Source: Mycobacterium sp. KBS0706 (GTDB lineage Bacteria > Pseudomonadota > Alphaproteobacteria > DSM-16000 > Inquilinaceae). From it: DNA of 64,000 nucleotides. Numbering within the stretch: the first letter of the stretch is position 1; each line of letters starts with the position of its first letter. Shown here piece by piece: positions 35,711-43,951 of this stretch. The notes beneath the pieces are model-generated. The model was not told the origin of the DNA and made no database searches. It saw only the letters and a program-made list of their open reading frames with translations. The position numbers and the translations under genes were made by a program. The stretch is from NCBI RefSeq assembly GCF_005938675.2, contig NZ_VCCH02000003.1:1-64000 (forward strand). Direction: 5' to 3'.

Positions 35711-36454
35711 TCAGGTCATCGGCCGTGGCGACGCCAGAACCGCATCATAGTCAGCCCGCTCCAGCCCCATCACCGTGCCGCCGCGGCCGGCATTCCGCAG
35801 GATCCGTCCTTCCGCCTCGAAGGCGCGGCGCAGAGTGCCGAACTCCTGCGCATAGACCTCGTCCTCGGGACGGGCGTACTGATTCGTCTCGCTTTGCCCG
35901 GCGGCATAGAAATAGGTGGTGTCCTGCGCGTAGTCGAGGTCGACGCCGAGGATATAGGCTTCGGCGAAGCCCATGTAGTGGGCGATCTGGGCGGCGAACA
36001 GGATCACCGTCGAATCATTGCCCAGCCCCTGCCAGGGATGGTGCCGGAAGCCCTGCTTGCGCAGGCCGCCGCGATAGCTGGGAAAGGTCACCACCCGCTC
36101 GGCCGGCGGCCGGAACTCCGGCCGGGCGGCGATGGTGTCGCGCACCAGATAGGTCCCGACCGGCAGGGTCGAGACATCGGCCTTGATCCGGTCCCAGCCG
36201 CGCAGGTCGCTGAGCACATAGTAGGGAATCGGCGCCGGCAGCCCGCGCTCCAGCGCCTTGTAGCCCTTCTTGACCACGAAGAACTGCTCGCCCGCCAGCT
36301 TCGACAGGTCGAAGTCGAGCAGCGACGGCGCGTTGCCGAGCAGGAAGCAGCGCTGCCCGCGATGACGGTCCTTCAGCTGCATGATCCGGCGGGTGCGGCC
36401 GGGCGCGGCCAGGGCGCCGGCCAGGGCGTAGGTCTTGGCGAGCAACGGCAGCAT
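35711..36454 (-). CDS. DUF115/MptE-like or GT42-like protein
   Basis: A 247-aa protein with RCFLLGNAPSLLDFDLSKL near residue 35, a G-N-x-P-S-L loop shared by DUF115 (6-hydroxymethylpterin diphosphokinase MptE-like) proteins and GT42 sialyltransferases, followed by FFVVKKGYKALE and AYILGVDLDYAQDTTYFY. In polysaccharide loci such proteins act as transferases or synthases of a nucleotide-activated residue; which applies here is not decidable by eye. It lies 10 nt after the GT4 gene and is likely co-transcribed with it. Confidence 0.6.
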   Translation of the reverse strand: MLPLLAKTYALAGALAAPGRTRRIMQLKDRHRGQRCFLLGNAPSLLDFDLSKLAGEQFFVVKKGYKALERGLPAPIPYYVLSDLRGWDRIKADVSTLPVGTYLVRDTIAARPEFRPPAERVVTFPSYRGGLRKQGFRHHPWQGLGNDSTVILFAAQIAHYMGFAEAYILGVDLDYAQDTTYFYAAGQSETNQYARPEDEVYAQEFGTLRRAFEAEGRILRNAGRGGTVMGLERADYDAVLASPRPMT

Positions 36455-36464
36455 TGCGACCCCC

Positions 36465-37679
36465 TCAGCCCTCGGCCGCCGCGGGCGCGCCCAGCAGCTC
36501 CCGGTACACCGCCAGGGTCGAGCCGGTCATCGCCTCCTTGGTGTAGTGTGCGGCGACGGTGGCGATCGCGCGCTCCGCCATCCACCCCCGCTCCTCGGGC
36601 GTCAGCGACAGCGCGTGGTCGATGGCGGCGGCCAGGGCGTCCGGGTCGCCCGGCGGCACCAGCCAGCCGGTCTCGCCCTCGGCCACCACCTCGGGCGGGG
36701 CGCCGATATTGGTGGCAATCACCGGCCGGCCGAGCGCCATCGCCTCCACCACCACCCGGCCGAAGCCCTCGGGGTCGGTCGAGGCGTGCACCACCACGTC
36801 CGACAGCATGTAGGCGGCCGGCATGTCGTCGCAATGGTCGACCAGCTGCACCACGCCGTTCAGCCCCTTCGCCGCGATCCGGCCGATCAGCTCCTGCCGG
36901 TAGCCGCTGCGGCCCTGGTCGCTGCCGACGATCAGGCAGCACAGGTCGCGCCGGCCGAGCCGGGCCAGCGCGTCGATCACCACGGTCTGACCCTTCCACC
37001 GGGTCAGGCGCCCCGGCATCAGCACCACCGGCCGGTCGTCCGGCGCCCGCCAGGCGCGGGCCAGCTTGATCATGCGCTCGGCCGAGACCGCCTCGATCGC
37101 GAATTGCCGCAGGTCGACGCCGCGCGGGATGGTGCGGATCCGCGCCGGATCGGTGCCGTAGCTGTCGACGATGTAGCGCGCGACATAGTCGGAGATGGCG
37201 ATCACCCGGTCGCCGCGCCCCATGATCGAGTTGTACAGCCGCTTGGCGGCGTTGTGCTGGTTGTAGGGCGCGTGCACGGTGGTGACGAAGGGGGTGCCCA
37301 GGCGCCGGCAGGCGGCATGGGCGCTCCAGGCCGGGGCGCGGCTGCGAGCATGCACCAGGTCGACGTCGCGGTCGCGGATCACCGCTTCGAGCCGGCGAAT
37401 GTTGCGCCAGATCGTGACCGGGTTCTTGCCGGCGAGCGGCAGGGCGATGTGCTCGGCCCCGGTCCGCGCCAGGTCGCGCAGCATGGCGCCGCCGGCCGAG
37501 GCCACCAGCGCCTTGCCGCCGGCGGCCTGGATCGCCGCGGCGACCTCGACACAGCCGCGCTCCGCCCCGCCGGTGCCGAGCGCCGGCAGCACCTGCAGGA
37601 TGGTGCGCCCGCTCAGATCGACCGGAAGGGTCGGGGCAGAGTCGGTCGCGGCGTCGGGCGGAAGCGGATGAGCGGTCAC
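36465..37679 (-). CDS. Glycosyltransferase family 4
   Basis: A 404-aa GT-B enzyme. The N-terminal glycine-rich loop is ILQVLPALGTGGAERGCVEVA, and the C-terminal donor-binding region has DRPVVLMPGRLTRWKGQTVVIDAL and STDPEGFGRVVVEAMALGRPVIATNIGAPPEVV with the E-x7-E motif. It would transfer a sugar from a nucleotide or lipid donor during surface-glycan assembly. The start is GTG at 37679. First gene of the minus-strand cluster, 72 nt from the DDAH-like gene. Confidence 0.93.
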   Translation of the reverse strand: MTAHPLPPDAATDSAPTLPVDLSGRTILQVLPALGTGGAERGCVEVAAAIQAAGGKALVASAGGAMLRDLARTGAEHIALPLAGKNPVTIWRNIRRLEAVIRDRDVDLVHARSRAPAWSAHAACRRLGTPFVTTVHAPYNQHNAAKRLYNSIMGRGDRVIAISDYVARYIVDSYGTDPARIRTIPRGVDLRQFAIEAVSAERMIKLARAWRAPDDRPVVLMPGRLTRWKGQTVVIDALARLGRRDLCCLIVGSDQGRSGYRQELIGRIAAKGLNGVVQLVDHCDDMPAAYMLSDVVVHASTDPEGFGRVVVEAMALGRPVIATNIGAPPEVVAEGETGWLVPPGDPDALAAAIDHALSLTPEERGWMAERAIATVAAHYTKEAMTGSTLAVYRELLGAPAAAEG

Positions 37680-37751
37680 GAGGTGCGATGGTACCGGACG
37701 GAAGGGCGCGCACCCTACATCAGCGGCCGGGGGCGCGCCATTACCCCAATA

Positions 37752-38531
37752 TCAGGATGTCCCCCAGCGCAGCGACATGCAGGACAGGCCGGCGTCGAGC
37801 TTGCCGGTCTCGGCGACCTGGAGCGGCACCACGCGGTAGCCGAGCCGGTCGAGCGCCTCGGCGGTGCGGGGGAAGGCGGCGCCGACCAGCACCACGTCGT
37901 TGACCCGGAGCGCATTGGCGGCCGCGTCCTCCCCCTCCGGCACGCGCACCACGCGCATGCCGGGGAAGAAGCCGGCCAGGGCCTCGGTCGCCAGCACCGT
38001 CTCGCTGTCGAGCAGCGAGCAGGCGGTCTTGAAGTGCAGCACCCCGGGTGGCGGCGTCACGATCTCAGCCTTGCGGCCGAGCTCGGCCACAAGAGCCGCC
38101 AGCGCCCCGGCGCCGCGGGCATCGGTGCGGGCCGACAGGCCGATGATCACGGCGCGCGGCGTCACCAGCACGTCGCCGCCCTCGGCGAATCCGGCCTCCA
38201 GCGCCAGCACCCGCTCGAACCGGGCGGCCAGGGCCGCGGCGATCTCCGCCGCCTCACCCAGCCGCGACGGCGCCCCGGGGCGCAGCAGGATGGCGCCCTC
38301 GGGGAAGGTCAGCGCCGGATCCTCGACGAAGACGGAATCGGGGAAGCCCTCGAGCGGCGGCAGCACCTCGACCGCCACGCCCGCCTGCTCCAGCGCCGCG
38401 ACATAGGCGGCGTGCTCGGCCCGGAACCGGGCCATGTCGGGCGCGCCCCGATCGACGGCGCGCAGCCCGTCCACCGCGGACCCGGCAGGCTGGCGCGCCA
38501 GGGCGCGATCGAACCGGAACACCTCGGCCAT
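37752..38531 (-). CDS. Dimethylarginine dimethylaminohydrolase-like amidinotransferase-fold enzyme
   Basis: A 259-aa protein of the guanidino-group-modifying superfamily. The catalytic triad is visible: acidic FPDSVFVEDPAL, His in PGVLHFKTACS and nucleophilic Cys at residue 251 in AGLSCMSLRW. The length matches DDAH, which converts methylated arginines to citrulline plus methylamines. Closely related arginine or agmatine hydrolases are alternatives. It stands alone just upstream of tRNA-Ser on the other strand. Confidence 0.85.
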   Translation of the reverse strand: MAEVFRFDRALARQPAGSAVDGLRAVDRGAPDMARFRAEHAAYVAALEQAGVAVEVLPPLEGFPDSVFVEDPALTFPEGAILLRPGAPSRLGEAAEIAAALAARFERVLALEAGFAEGGDVLVTPRAVIIGLSARTDARGAGALAALVAELGRKAEIVTPPPGVLHFKTACSLLDSETVLATEALAGFFPGMRVVRVPEGEDAAANALRVNDVVLVGAAFPRTAEALDRLGYRVVPLQVAETGKLDAGLSCMSLRWGTS

Positions 38532-38631
38532 TCTCGTCTCCCGACTTCCCTGTTTTGCGGCGCCGAGTCTATCGCGGGATCCGGCGGCCCACCATGCCCG
38601 AGGCGGTGTGCAAAATCATGCAAACAGCCGC

Positions 38632-38660
38632 TTGCCGAGCCCGACCCTCATCGCTATTGT
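38632..38660 (+). promoter_or_regulatory. Promoter of tRNA-Ser
   Basis: TTGCCG (38632-38637), a 17-nt spacer and TATTGT (38655-38660) end 12 nt before the mature tRNA 5' end, the expected spacing for a stable-RNA promoter. Confidence 0.6.
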
Positions 38661-38672
38661 CGCGCCTCCAGC

Positions 38673-38765
38673 GGAGGGGTGGCCGAGTGGTTGAAGGCGC
38701 TCGCCTGGAAAGCGGGTATACGGTGTTGAGCCGTATCGAGGGTTCGAATCCCTTCCCCTCCGCCA
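38673..38765 (+). tRNA. tRNA-Ser (anticodon GGA)
   Basis: A class II tRNA. The acceptor stem GGAGGGG pairs with CCCCTCC, the D-arm region is TGGCCGAGTGGTTGAAGGC, the anticodon loop CTGGAAA gives GGA (codons UCC/UCU), there is a long variable arm (GTATACGGTGTTGAGCCGTAT), the T-arm is GGGTTCGAATCCC, G73 is the discriminator and CCA is encoded (38763-38765). Its 3' end is the integration site of the mobile element that follows. Confidence 0.97.
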
Positions 38766-38766
38766 T
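38752..38766 (+). other. attL core (3' end of tRNA-Ser)
   Basis: CTTCCCCTCCGCCAT at the tRNA 3' end, repeated exactly at 49438-49452. It covers part of the T-arm, the 3' acceptor strand, CCA and one following base. Confidence 0.7.
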
Positions 38767-38872
38767 TTTCCCCTGATTTTTGGCAGTTTTCCTAGCATTT
38801 CAGGAAATAGGAATAATTTGGGCTACAACATTGGCTACATCGACATCTCTAGGGCTAGCCTCGACCGGCTAG

Positions 38873-39013
38873 CGCCGCGAGGAGGTGTCGGACCTCAAAT
38901 GGCAGGAACTCGACCTCGATCTCCACCAAGCCCTCTGGGAGATCGCCCAGTCGCGGTCGAAAAACGAAAAGCCGCACATCGTTTCCTTCCCTCCCGACCA
39001 CGCTTTCCGATGA
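38873..39013 (+). pseudogene. Remnant of a tyrosine integrase
   Basis: A 46-codon frame ending TGA, preceded by an in-frame TAG (38870-38872), reads RREEVSDLKWQELDLD, then ALWEIAQSRSKNEKPHIVSF. This matches the region around the first catalytic Arg and the following strands of P4-type integrases (compare ARSNEVFNARWPEVDVEARIWTIP in the intact integrase at the other end). The rest of the gene is absent. It lies about 110 nt from attL and points to an earlier integration event at this tRNA. The remaining DNA from 38767 to 39111 shows no other gene. Confidence 0.7.
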
Positions 39014-39111
39014 TCGAGATAGCGGCCAAAGCTCCAGGTGCGACTCCATCGGTATGACGGCACGTTTCGCCCTAAGCCCGCTGCTACGTTTGCGGCAGAA
39101 AGAAACCGGCA

Positions 39112-39771
39112 TCAAGGCGGCAGCGTCCTTCGGTTCCAAGGATATTCCCGGGGCTCGTATGATGCCCGTATGTAGGTGGATATGGCGTTGTCTGTCTCGA
39201 TCGCCGTCCTGCAAATCTGGGGCTTATAGGTATCGCGAAGTACATTCATATGGATGTTGCCTGCGTCGCTACCTCTATGCGCAACATCACCCCGGGCCGC
39301 AACGAAATTATTGACCGCAACCGCCCCGTGGGACCAACTCGCAGATAGATTTTCAATACCGACTATCTTGAGGAACATCTCATCGATGTTGTGGCTCTTG
39401 GGAGAGTTGAGATCAGAAACCCATTTATTAGCCACTTCAAGATATATTGTTTCCCATCCATCTCCGGCCATTTGCAATGGCTTAAGTTGGTGCTTTGACT
39501 CTCGCACAAAATCGGCAATCGTGAGCCGAACTCTCTGCGGTAACGCGTCTGGTGTAGAACAGCGGTCAATGCTCACTCTAACGGCCTCAACCAACAGCTC
39601 TTCGATATAAAGTTCCCAAGCGGCACAAAGCAATAATACACCAGATCTAGTCAAATGACCGAGCGCCATATTTCCTCGACTGCCATTTTGGATTGTAGAG
39701 TGAGTATCAATGATACGATCCACATCCCTCATCATGGCACCTTCAAATTTTGCGAGCACTGTTGATGGCAT
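39112..39771 (-). CDS. HEPN-domain protein (RiboL-PSP-HEPN-like)
   Basis: A 219-aa all-helical protein. The N-terminal pattern STVLAKFEGAMMRDVDRIID and LLLCAAWELYIEELLVEAV fit RiboL-PSP-HEPN proteins. The catalytic R-x4-H motif of HEPN ribonucleases is present as RGDVAH in FVAARGDVAHRG. HEPN RNases act in toxin-antitoxin, abortive-infection and CRISPR systems. The DNA is clearly AT-richer than the host genes, indicating transfer. No partner MNT-type nucleotidyltransferase gene lies beside it. Family assignment by eye. Confidence 0.7.
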   Translation of the reverse strand: MPSTVLAKFEGAMMRDVDRIIDTHSTIQNGSRGNMALGHLTRSGVLLLCAAWELYIEELLVEAVRVSIDRCSTPDALPQRVRLTIADFVRESKHQLKPLQMAGDGWETIYLEVANKWVSDLNSPKSHNIDEMFLKIVGIENLSASWSHGAVAVNNFVAARGDVAHRGSDAGNIHMNVLRDTYKPQICRTAIETDNAISTYIRASYEPREYPWNRRTLPP

Positions 39772-40057
39772 AATACCTATTCTCCATCAATGATAATTGA
39801 ATGCATCATAGATCTTTGAGATTTTGACTTTGGATGTCGCAAACAGCCGCCGTTGTGGCCTTGGAGTATGTCGGGAAAGGCTATCGGGGCAGGACGAGAA
39901 AATGCACTAACACCACAAAGGGTTGACATAGAAGCGAGGGCTGCGCAAGTTTCTACCGATTGGATCGTCTCATTTTCTGTATCTCGTTTAGTGCCCTGCC
40001 GCCGATGATAGCCGTACCGGCCAGACAAGCTCGACGAACCAAAAGGAGACTGCAGCC
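39772..40057. other. AT-rich intergenic region of the cargo segment
   Basis: No credible gene. It separates the divergent HEPN gene and DUF6978-like/DUF1828 pair and should hold both promoters. TTGACA at 39923-39928 is a candidate -35 box for the rightward pair; no convincing -10 was found. Confidence 0.4.
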
Positions 40058-40552
40058 TTGGCTGATCGGCGCCCCGAAGACCTCGCCGATGTCGAAGCTT
40101 TTCTAGCCGCTCCAAAAGAACTCCAAGGACGGATCAGTTGGAGGCCTAAGGAAGTCCGGTCAGATTGGACCCATACAGCGCACGTTGTGATTGTCATAAA
40201 TGGAACTTTGGAGAGCGGAAGCCTCCGGCTAACCGCGCATGTCTTTCGGGATCCACCAAAATATTCATTTGCACTGCTTTGGCGTGGGGCACGAATATTG
40301 GGACTCGACGTAGGACTTGGCTTTAGTCACTTTAATCCGTCAACCAAAATGCGAATTGTCGGCACGCACTGGCAGCAATGGCCTTCGATGGAGGCCGAAG
40401 CCGACAGTCGCTCTCTCGGTCATCGCGGTTGGTTTGACGCGTTCCTGGACCGGGCGCATATTCGCCCAGTGAAGGCCCGATACGTCGCTCCTCCCTTCAA
40501 ATCGCTCCAGCTTGAGCTGCCCCTATGGACCATACCATCGATAAGGAAGTGA
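40058..40552 (+). CDS. Hypothetical protein, DUF6978-like, first gene of a two-gene cassette
   Basis: A 164-aa protein. It contains WRPKEVRSDWTHTAHVVIVINGTLESGSLRLTAH and ILGLDVG..FSHFNPSTKMRIVGTHWQQWPS, which look like the DUF6978 family; this name is a tentative match by eye. The start is TTG at 40058, with AAGGAG 9 nt upstream. It overlaps the DUF1828 gene by 28 nt, so the two products are probably made together. There are no membrane segments. Function unknown. Confidence 0.65.
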   Translation: MADRRPEDLADVEAFLAAPKELQGRISWRPKEVRSDWTHTAHVVIVINGTLESGSLRLTAHVFRDPPKYSFALLWRGARILGLDVGLGFSHFNPSTKMRIVGTHWQQWPSMEAEADSRSLGHRGWFDAFLDRAHIRPVKARYVAPPFKSLQLELPLWTIPSIRK

Positions 40553-41277
40553 TCGAAGCTGAGGCGCGTGCTCTGATCTCTGCTCACACGACGAACCTCG
40601 GCGTCGAAGTCACGATGCCAGTGCTGTATCCTAACGGGAATGCGGTCAACGTCGTGGTGGCTGCACATGCCGAGCGCTACCTGGTCCATGACGCCGGAGC
40701 CGGCGCGATGCACCTTTCTTCGTTTGGTATCGCGATCACGAAGCCATTGCGTGGGCGCTTGGAGCGAGCGGTCGCGACCTATGGCTGCGAATTCGTCTCC
40801 GGCCGCGTGACTACCACCTGCTCGCCCGAACAGATCGGCGTCGCGATCGCCCTAGTGGCGAATGCATCGAAGGCTGTAGGCGATGAAGCCCAGATCGCGC
40901 AGAGGCTCCGCGTTTCACGCTTCGTCGAGCGCGTTGCCGAGACCCTGACAGAGTTTCTTGGCGAACGAGTCAGGGCTCATCAAGAGATCGTTGCTGACAG
41001 CGGCCGGACCTATCGCATTGGCCACGTGGTCCTCGATGCGACTCTGCATCACCCTGTCGCGTTTGTGGAAGCAGTGCCCGACAGGGAGGCCGTGTCTCGT
41101 CGGGTTGCCGAATTTCTGGATCTAGGGGATGAGTACAGGGATGTTAAGAGGGAAGCCGTCTATGACGATAGCAGGGAATGGCCATCAGGTGATTTGATGC
41201 TGCTCAAGAAGGTGTCAAACCCAGTGCCGTTCACAAGATGGCCAAATCGAGCGAAGGCGCTGGCCAAGGCAGCATAG
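40525..41277 (+). CDS. DUF1828/DUF1829-like protein
   Basis: A 250-aa protein. The N-terminal half (VEVTMPVLYPNGNAVNVVVA, ERYLVHDAGAGAMHLSSFGI) matches the DUF1828 layout, in which a short strand pair ends in a D-G/D-A turn. The C-terminal half (GHVVLDATLHHPVAFVEAVPDREAVSRRVAEFLDL) is the DUF1829-like part. Proteins of this type occur in mobile and defence-associated contexts with unknown biochemistry. It is translated from the end of the preceding gene. Confidence 0.68.
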   Translation: MDHTIDKEVIEAEARALISAHTTNLGVEVTMPVLYPNGNAVNVVVAAHAERYLVHDAGAGAMHLSSFGIAITKPLRGRLERAVATYGCEFVSGRVTTTCSPEQIGVAIALVANASKAVGDEAQIAQRLRVSRFVERVAETLTEFLGERVRAHQEIVADSGRTYRIGHVVLDATLHHPVAFVEAVPDREAVSRRVAEFLDLGDEYRDVKREAVYDDSREWPSGDLMLLKKVSNPVPFTRWPNRAKALAKAA

Positions 41278-41285
41278 GCCCCGCT

Positions 41286-41492
41286 TCATTGCGCGCCTTG
41301 ATCCAAGGCGAGACTGAGATCCAACGGCATCATCGGCACGTCCGGCATCAGGAGCAGATTTAGCAGCTCGGCCGGCAGAGGGTCTGGCCTCTTCCTTCTG
41401 AGCCGGCGAGGCACCAAGACGCGCTTGCCGTGACGCCGTGGTCGGCGTGGGGATGCAAGCGAGAGACCGTTGGGTCTCAAGGGCTTGGGCAT
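41286..41492 (-). CDS. Small basic hypothetical protein
   Basis: A 68-aa product (MPKPLRPNGLSLASPRRPRR at the start) rich in Arg, Pro and Leu. GGGGGTC precedes the ATG by a few nt. No homology is recognised and it could be non-coding. It sits at the junction of the AT-rich cargo and the GC-rich satellite module. Confidence 0.3.
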   Translation of the reverse strand: MPKPLRPNGLSLASPRRPRRHGKRVLVPRRLRRKRPDPLPAELLNLLLMPDVPMMPLDLSLALDQGAQ

Positions 41493-41859
41493 GGGTTGAC
41501 CCCCGGTCAATTATCTGCGGCGTCTAAAAGGCTTGGCCCCGCGCCGCCCCCCGGCCGACCGGGGCCAACATTCGAGATACCCCCGCCCCGGCCGAGCCGC
41601 TGAGCCCTGGTCAGGATGGCGGGCCACGCATACTCCCGGTGATCAAAGCGTCACGATTCGGATACAGCAAGGGAGTGCTCCTGCCATGCAGGCATAAGCA
41701 GGCCCGACGCCCTGCGGCCAGATGCCTCTTGGCCGGAATCGACCCTCTGTTGAAATTCGGGCCCAGCGGCTCGGTCAGGTGACCGCGTGGGTCGTGGACG
41801 CGAGGCCGGATAGGCAGCATACTGAGTGGATTGTTAATCAGATTTCAGTGAGGCATTCG
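41493..41859. other. Non-coding stretch in the island
   Basis: No credible gene on either strand. It includes CCCCGG-CCGA-CCGGGG, a perfect 6-bp hairpin, which could end the minus-strand or plus-strand transcripts. GC content is mixed. Confidence 0.35.
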
Positions 41860-42129
41860 ATGACCCCTGAAGCACGTGAACAAGGTGTAGACATTGGGCT
41901 CGCCGAACGGGAGCGGACTCATCCAGGGAGGTCATTCACGGCCGACGACATCCGCGCCGCGATTGAAGGCAAGTTCGGAGTTCAGCTGTCGGACGACGTC
42001 TGGGCAACGATGATTGAGGTTCTCGAATCTCGTGAGCAGACAAGCATCCACCGCGTTTCGATCGGCGGCCCTAAGCGGTGGGAGTTCGGGTTCGTACCGC
42101 CACCCGAATCAAAGGAAATCGGTCGATAG
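41860..42129 (+). CDS. Small hypothetical protein
   Basis: An 89-aa product beginning MTPEAREQGVDIGLAERERT. It contains RSFTADDIRAAIEGKFGVQLSDDVWATMIEVLESRE, which looks like a small helical or winged domain, and ends in RWEFGFVPPPESKE. GAGG precedes the ATG by 7 nt. No family is recognised. It is in the opposite direction to the satellite genes. Confidence 0.45.
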   Translation: MTPEAREQGVDIGLAERERTHPGRSFTADDIRAAIEGKFGVQLSDDVWATMIEVLESREQTSIHRVSIGGPKRWEFGFVPPPESKEIGR

Positions 42130-42220
42130 CTTACAGCTGGCGCGAACCTGTCGCAGTGGCCGGTGAGGAGGTTCGACCGTTTCCCGCCCCTAGCGGACAT
42201 TAGCCCCGGAGTCCATCGAT

Positions 42221-42703
42221 CTAGCCGGGACGGGTCTCAATGCGGCGGCGAAGATCGTCCAACTCGTCGGCCAGCCTCTGATCCCTTTCCCTGGCCTCGG
42301 CGTCGGCGGCGACGTAGGCGGCTCGGATCGTTGCAGCGAGGGTGCCAACGACCTTGCCGTTGAAGGTGTAGACGCGACCGTCGTCGGTGTCGGTCGAGGC
42401 CTGTGCCTTCCGGACCGCGTCGGCCATCAGCGCCTTGGCCCTGGCCTCGCCCTCGGCCTGGGGCGGGAACGGCGTCCGGGGCGCCTGGGCGGGGGCAGGA
42501 CGTGGCGACGGCGCGGAGGGGGGCACCGCCGCCACAGCCCGCCGGGCGCGCCTCGGAGGCGGCGCCAGGACCCAGTGACCCGACCCGCTGCCGGGTGGGA
42601 AGCCGGTGTCGAGCAGGGCGATCCAGGTGCGTCCGTTGTGCTCGACGAGATCGCCGGGTGAGTACTTCGCGCCGGGCCAGTAACGCTTCAGCGGATCAGT
42701 CAC
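42221..42703 (-). CDS. Accessory protein with CBM5/12-like N-terminus
   Basis: A 160-aa product. The GTG start at 42703 has GGAGG 6 nt upstream and overlaps the previous gene's stop. The first 50 residues (YWPGAKYSPGDLVEHNGRTW, then DTGFPP and HWVL) follow the small carbohydrate-binding CBM5/12-like pattern, found on phage decoration or tail proteins. A Pro/Ala-rich linker and a charged helical C-terminus (AEARERDQRLADELDDLRRRI) follow. It is translationally coupled to the capsid genes, so virion association is plausible but unproven. Confidence 0.55.
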   Translation of the reverse strand: MTDPLKRYWPGAKYSPGDLVEHNGRTWIALLDTGFPPGSGSGHWVLAPPPRRARRAVAAVPPSAPSPRPAPAQAPRTPFPPQAEGEARAKALMADAVRKAQASTDTDDGRVYTFNGKVVGTLAATIRAAYVAADAEARERDQRLADELDDLRRRIETRPG

Positions 42704-42905
42704 GGCCGGCCTCCAGCGCTTCGAGTCGGCGACGCAGATCGGCGATCTCCTGGTCCAGAGCCAGGTGCACCTCATCGACACGATGATCGAGGTCGCCCAA
42801 CTTCGTGGTGATCCGGTCGAGGGTCCAATAGCTGGCGTCAGCGATCTCGTCGTCAGGATCGGTGTGATCGGCGATCCCGTTTGTGGATTTCTGGAGCCGG
42901 CTCAC
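42696..42905 (-). CDS. Small coiled-coil protein downstream of capsid
   Basis: A 69-aa product from GTG at 42905 (GGAGG 6 nt upstream; overlaps the capsid stop by 3 nt). Residues 25-69 are heptad-like (TTKLGDLDHRVDEVHLALDQ, then IADLRRRLEALEAG), indicating a coiled coil. It could be a capsid-associated or scaffolding-like factor. No family is recognised. Confidence 0.55.
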   Translation of the reverse strand: MSRLQKSTNGIADHTDPDDEIADASYWTLDRITTKLGDLDHRVDEVHLALDQEIADLRRRLEALEAGRD

Positions 42906-43951
42906 GGCGCACCTCCGATCCCGCTGATGGCGGCGCAGGCATTGGCGCGCAGCTTCTCGATGCCGGCCCAGGCTTCGGCGCGCAAGGCGACGCTGCCGCT
43001 CTGCCACAGACTGACCTGCGGGGTCGCGACCGGCGCGAGGCTGTCGCCCACGGGCTGATCGTCCATCTCGACGGTCGCGGCGCGCGCCGTGTCGAATTCG
43101 AGCCCCGTGATGTCGCCCGCGAAGCCGTCAGCAGCCAGCAGCAGCAACGTCTCGGCCGGGGCGGCCGGCGTGACGACGAAGGGCCGGTTGAGAAGTTCGC
43201 CACCATCGGGGCCGAGGGCGGGGAAGATCGGGGCACCGGTGGTGTCGACGACGGTCGACAGGAACGCCGCGACCGGCCCAGGGGCGGCCCAGTACAGGGC
43301 AGGGGCGCCGCTGGGGCCGACGACCGTGGTCAGCATGGCGCGCAGGTCCGACATCACCTGCGCGGCGGTGTCGCCGGTGCTGGCAGTGGGGGTGACACCG
43401 TCAAGCGCCTCGGCGATCAACATCTGGTCCAGCGCGACGGCCGTACCCTGCTCAAGCGCGGTGCGCAGAAGCGCCTGCCCAGCCGGCGTGGTCGCGCGCA
43501 GGATTTCGTCCGTGACGACGGCGATGGCGCTGGCCTTCTTCGGCTCGATGCCGCCGTTGGTGAAGGCGAGCGACGAGATGCGCTTCGCCTTGCCTTCACC
43601 GGGAAGAGCGCCAGCCACGACACCGACCGCGACAGCGAGATGGGTCTGGAGCGGGACGCGGTGCATCGTCTGGTCCTGCACCAGCATGCGAGCCCACAAC
43701 GACTGCCCGGCCAGGGCGGCGATGAAGCCCTCGGTGAGGCTTTGGAACGACGACAGATCGGCCAGGGGCTGCCCCCCGACCGCAGCCCGCAGCACCTGCT
43801 GCACCTGCTCGGGGGCCCGCGCGGCCTCGGCCACGGCGAGGGCATTGCCGGGGTCGCCACGGGCGATGGCGATGTAGCGACCGACAGCGACGAACTCGCG
43901 CGCGGCGCTGCGGCGGGTCTCGGCCAAGGCCGACAGGGCGGATAGGTTCAT
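42902..43951 (-). CDS. Phage major capsid protein, HK97 fold
   Basis: A 349-aa protein from ATG at 43951 (GAGGAG 9 nt upstream), overlapping the stop of the HTH gene as ATGA. It has an N-terminal helical segment, ARMLVQDQTMHRVPLQTHL, an E-loop-like region, KKASAIAVVTDEILRATT (capsid spine helix area) and the C-terminal DQPVGDSLAPVATPQVSLWQ followed by GSVALRAEAWAGIEKLRANA, typical of the HK97 A/P-domain ending. The protein has no maturation-protease domain and its neighbours include no portal or terminase gene, so the element appears to supply a capsid but not packaging. Confidence 0.8.
   Translation of the reverse strand: MNLSALSALAETRRSAAREFVAVGRYIAIARGDPGNALAVAEAARAPEQVQQVLRAAVGGQPLADLSSFQSLTEGFIAALAGQSLWARMLVQDQTMHRVPLQTHLAVAVGVVAGALPGEGKAKRISSLAFTNGGIEPKKASAIAVVTDEILRATTPAGQALLRTALEQGTAVALDQMLIAEALDGVTPTASTGDTAAQVMSDLRAMLTTVVGPSGAPALYWAAPGPVAAFLSTVVDTTGAPIFPALGPDGGELLNRPFVVTPAAPAETLLLLAADGFAGDITGLEFDTARAATVEMDDQPVGDSLAPVATPQVSLWQSGSVALRAEAWAGIEKLRANACAAISGIGGAP

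Noticed and set aside
38818..39057. 79-aa plus-strand frame after tRNA-Ser as a gene
   Set aside because: The integrase similarity is in a different frame (38873-39013), so the 79-aa frame is a shadow.
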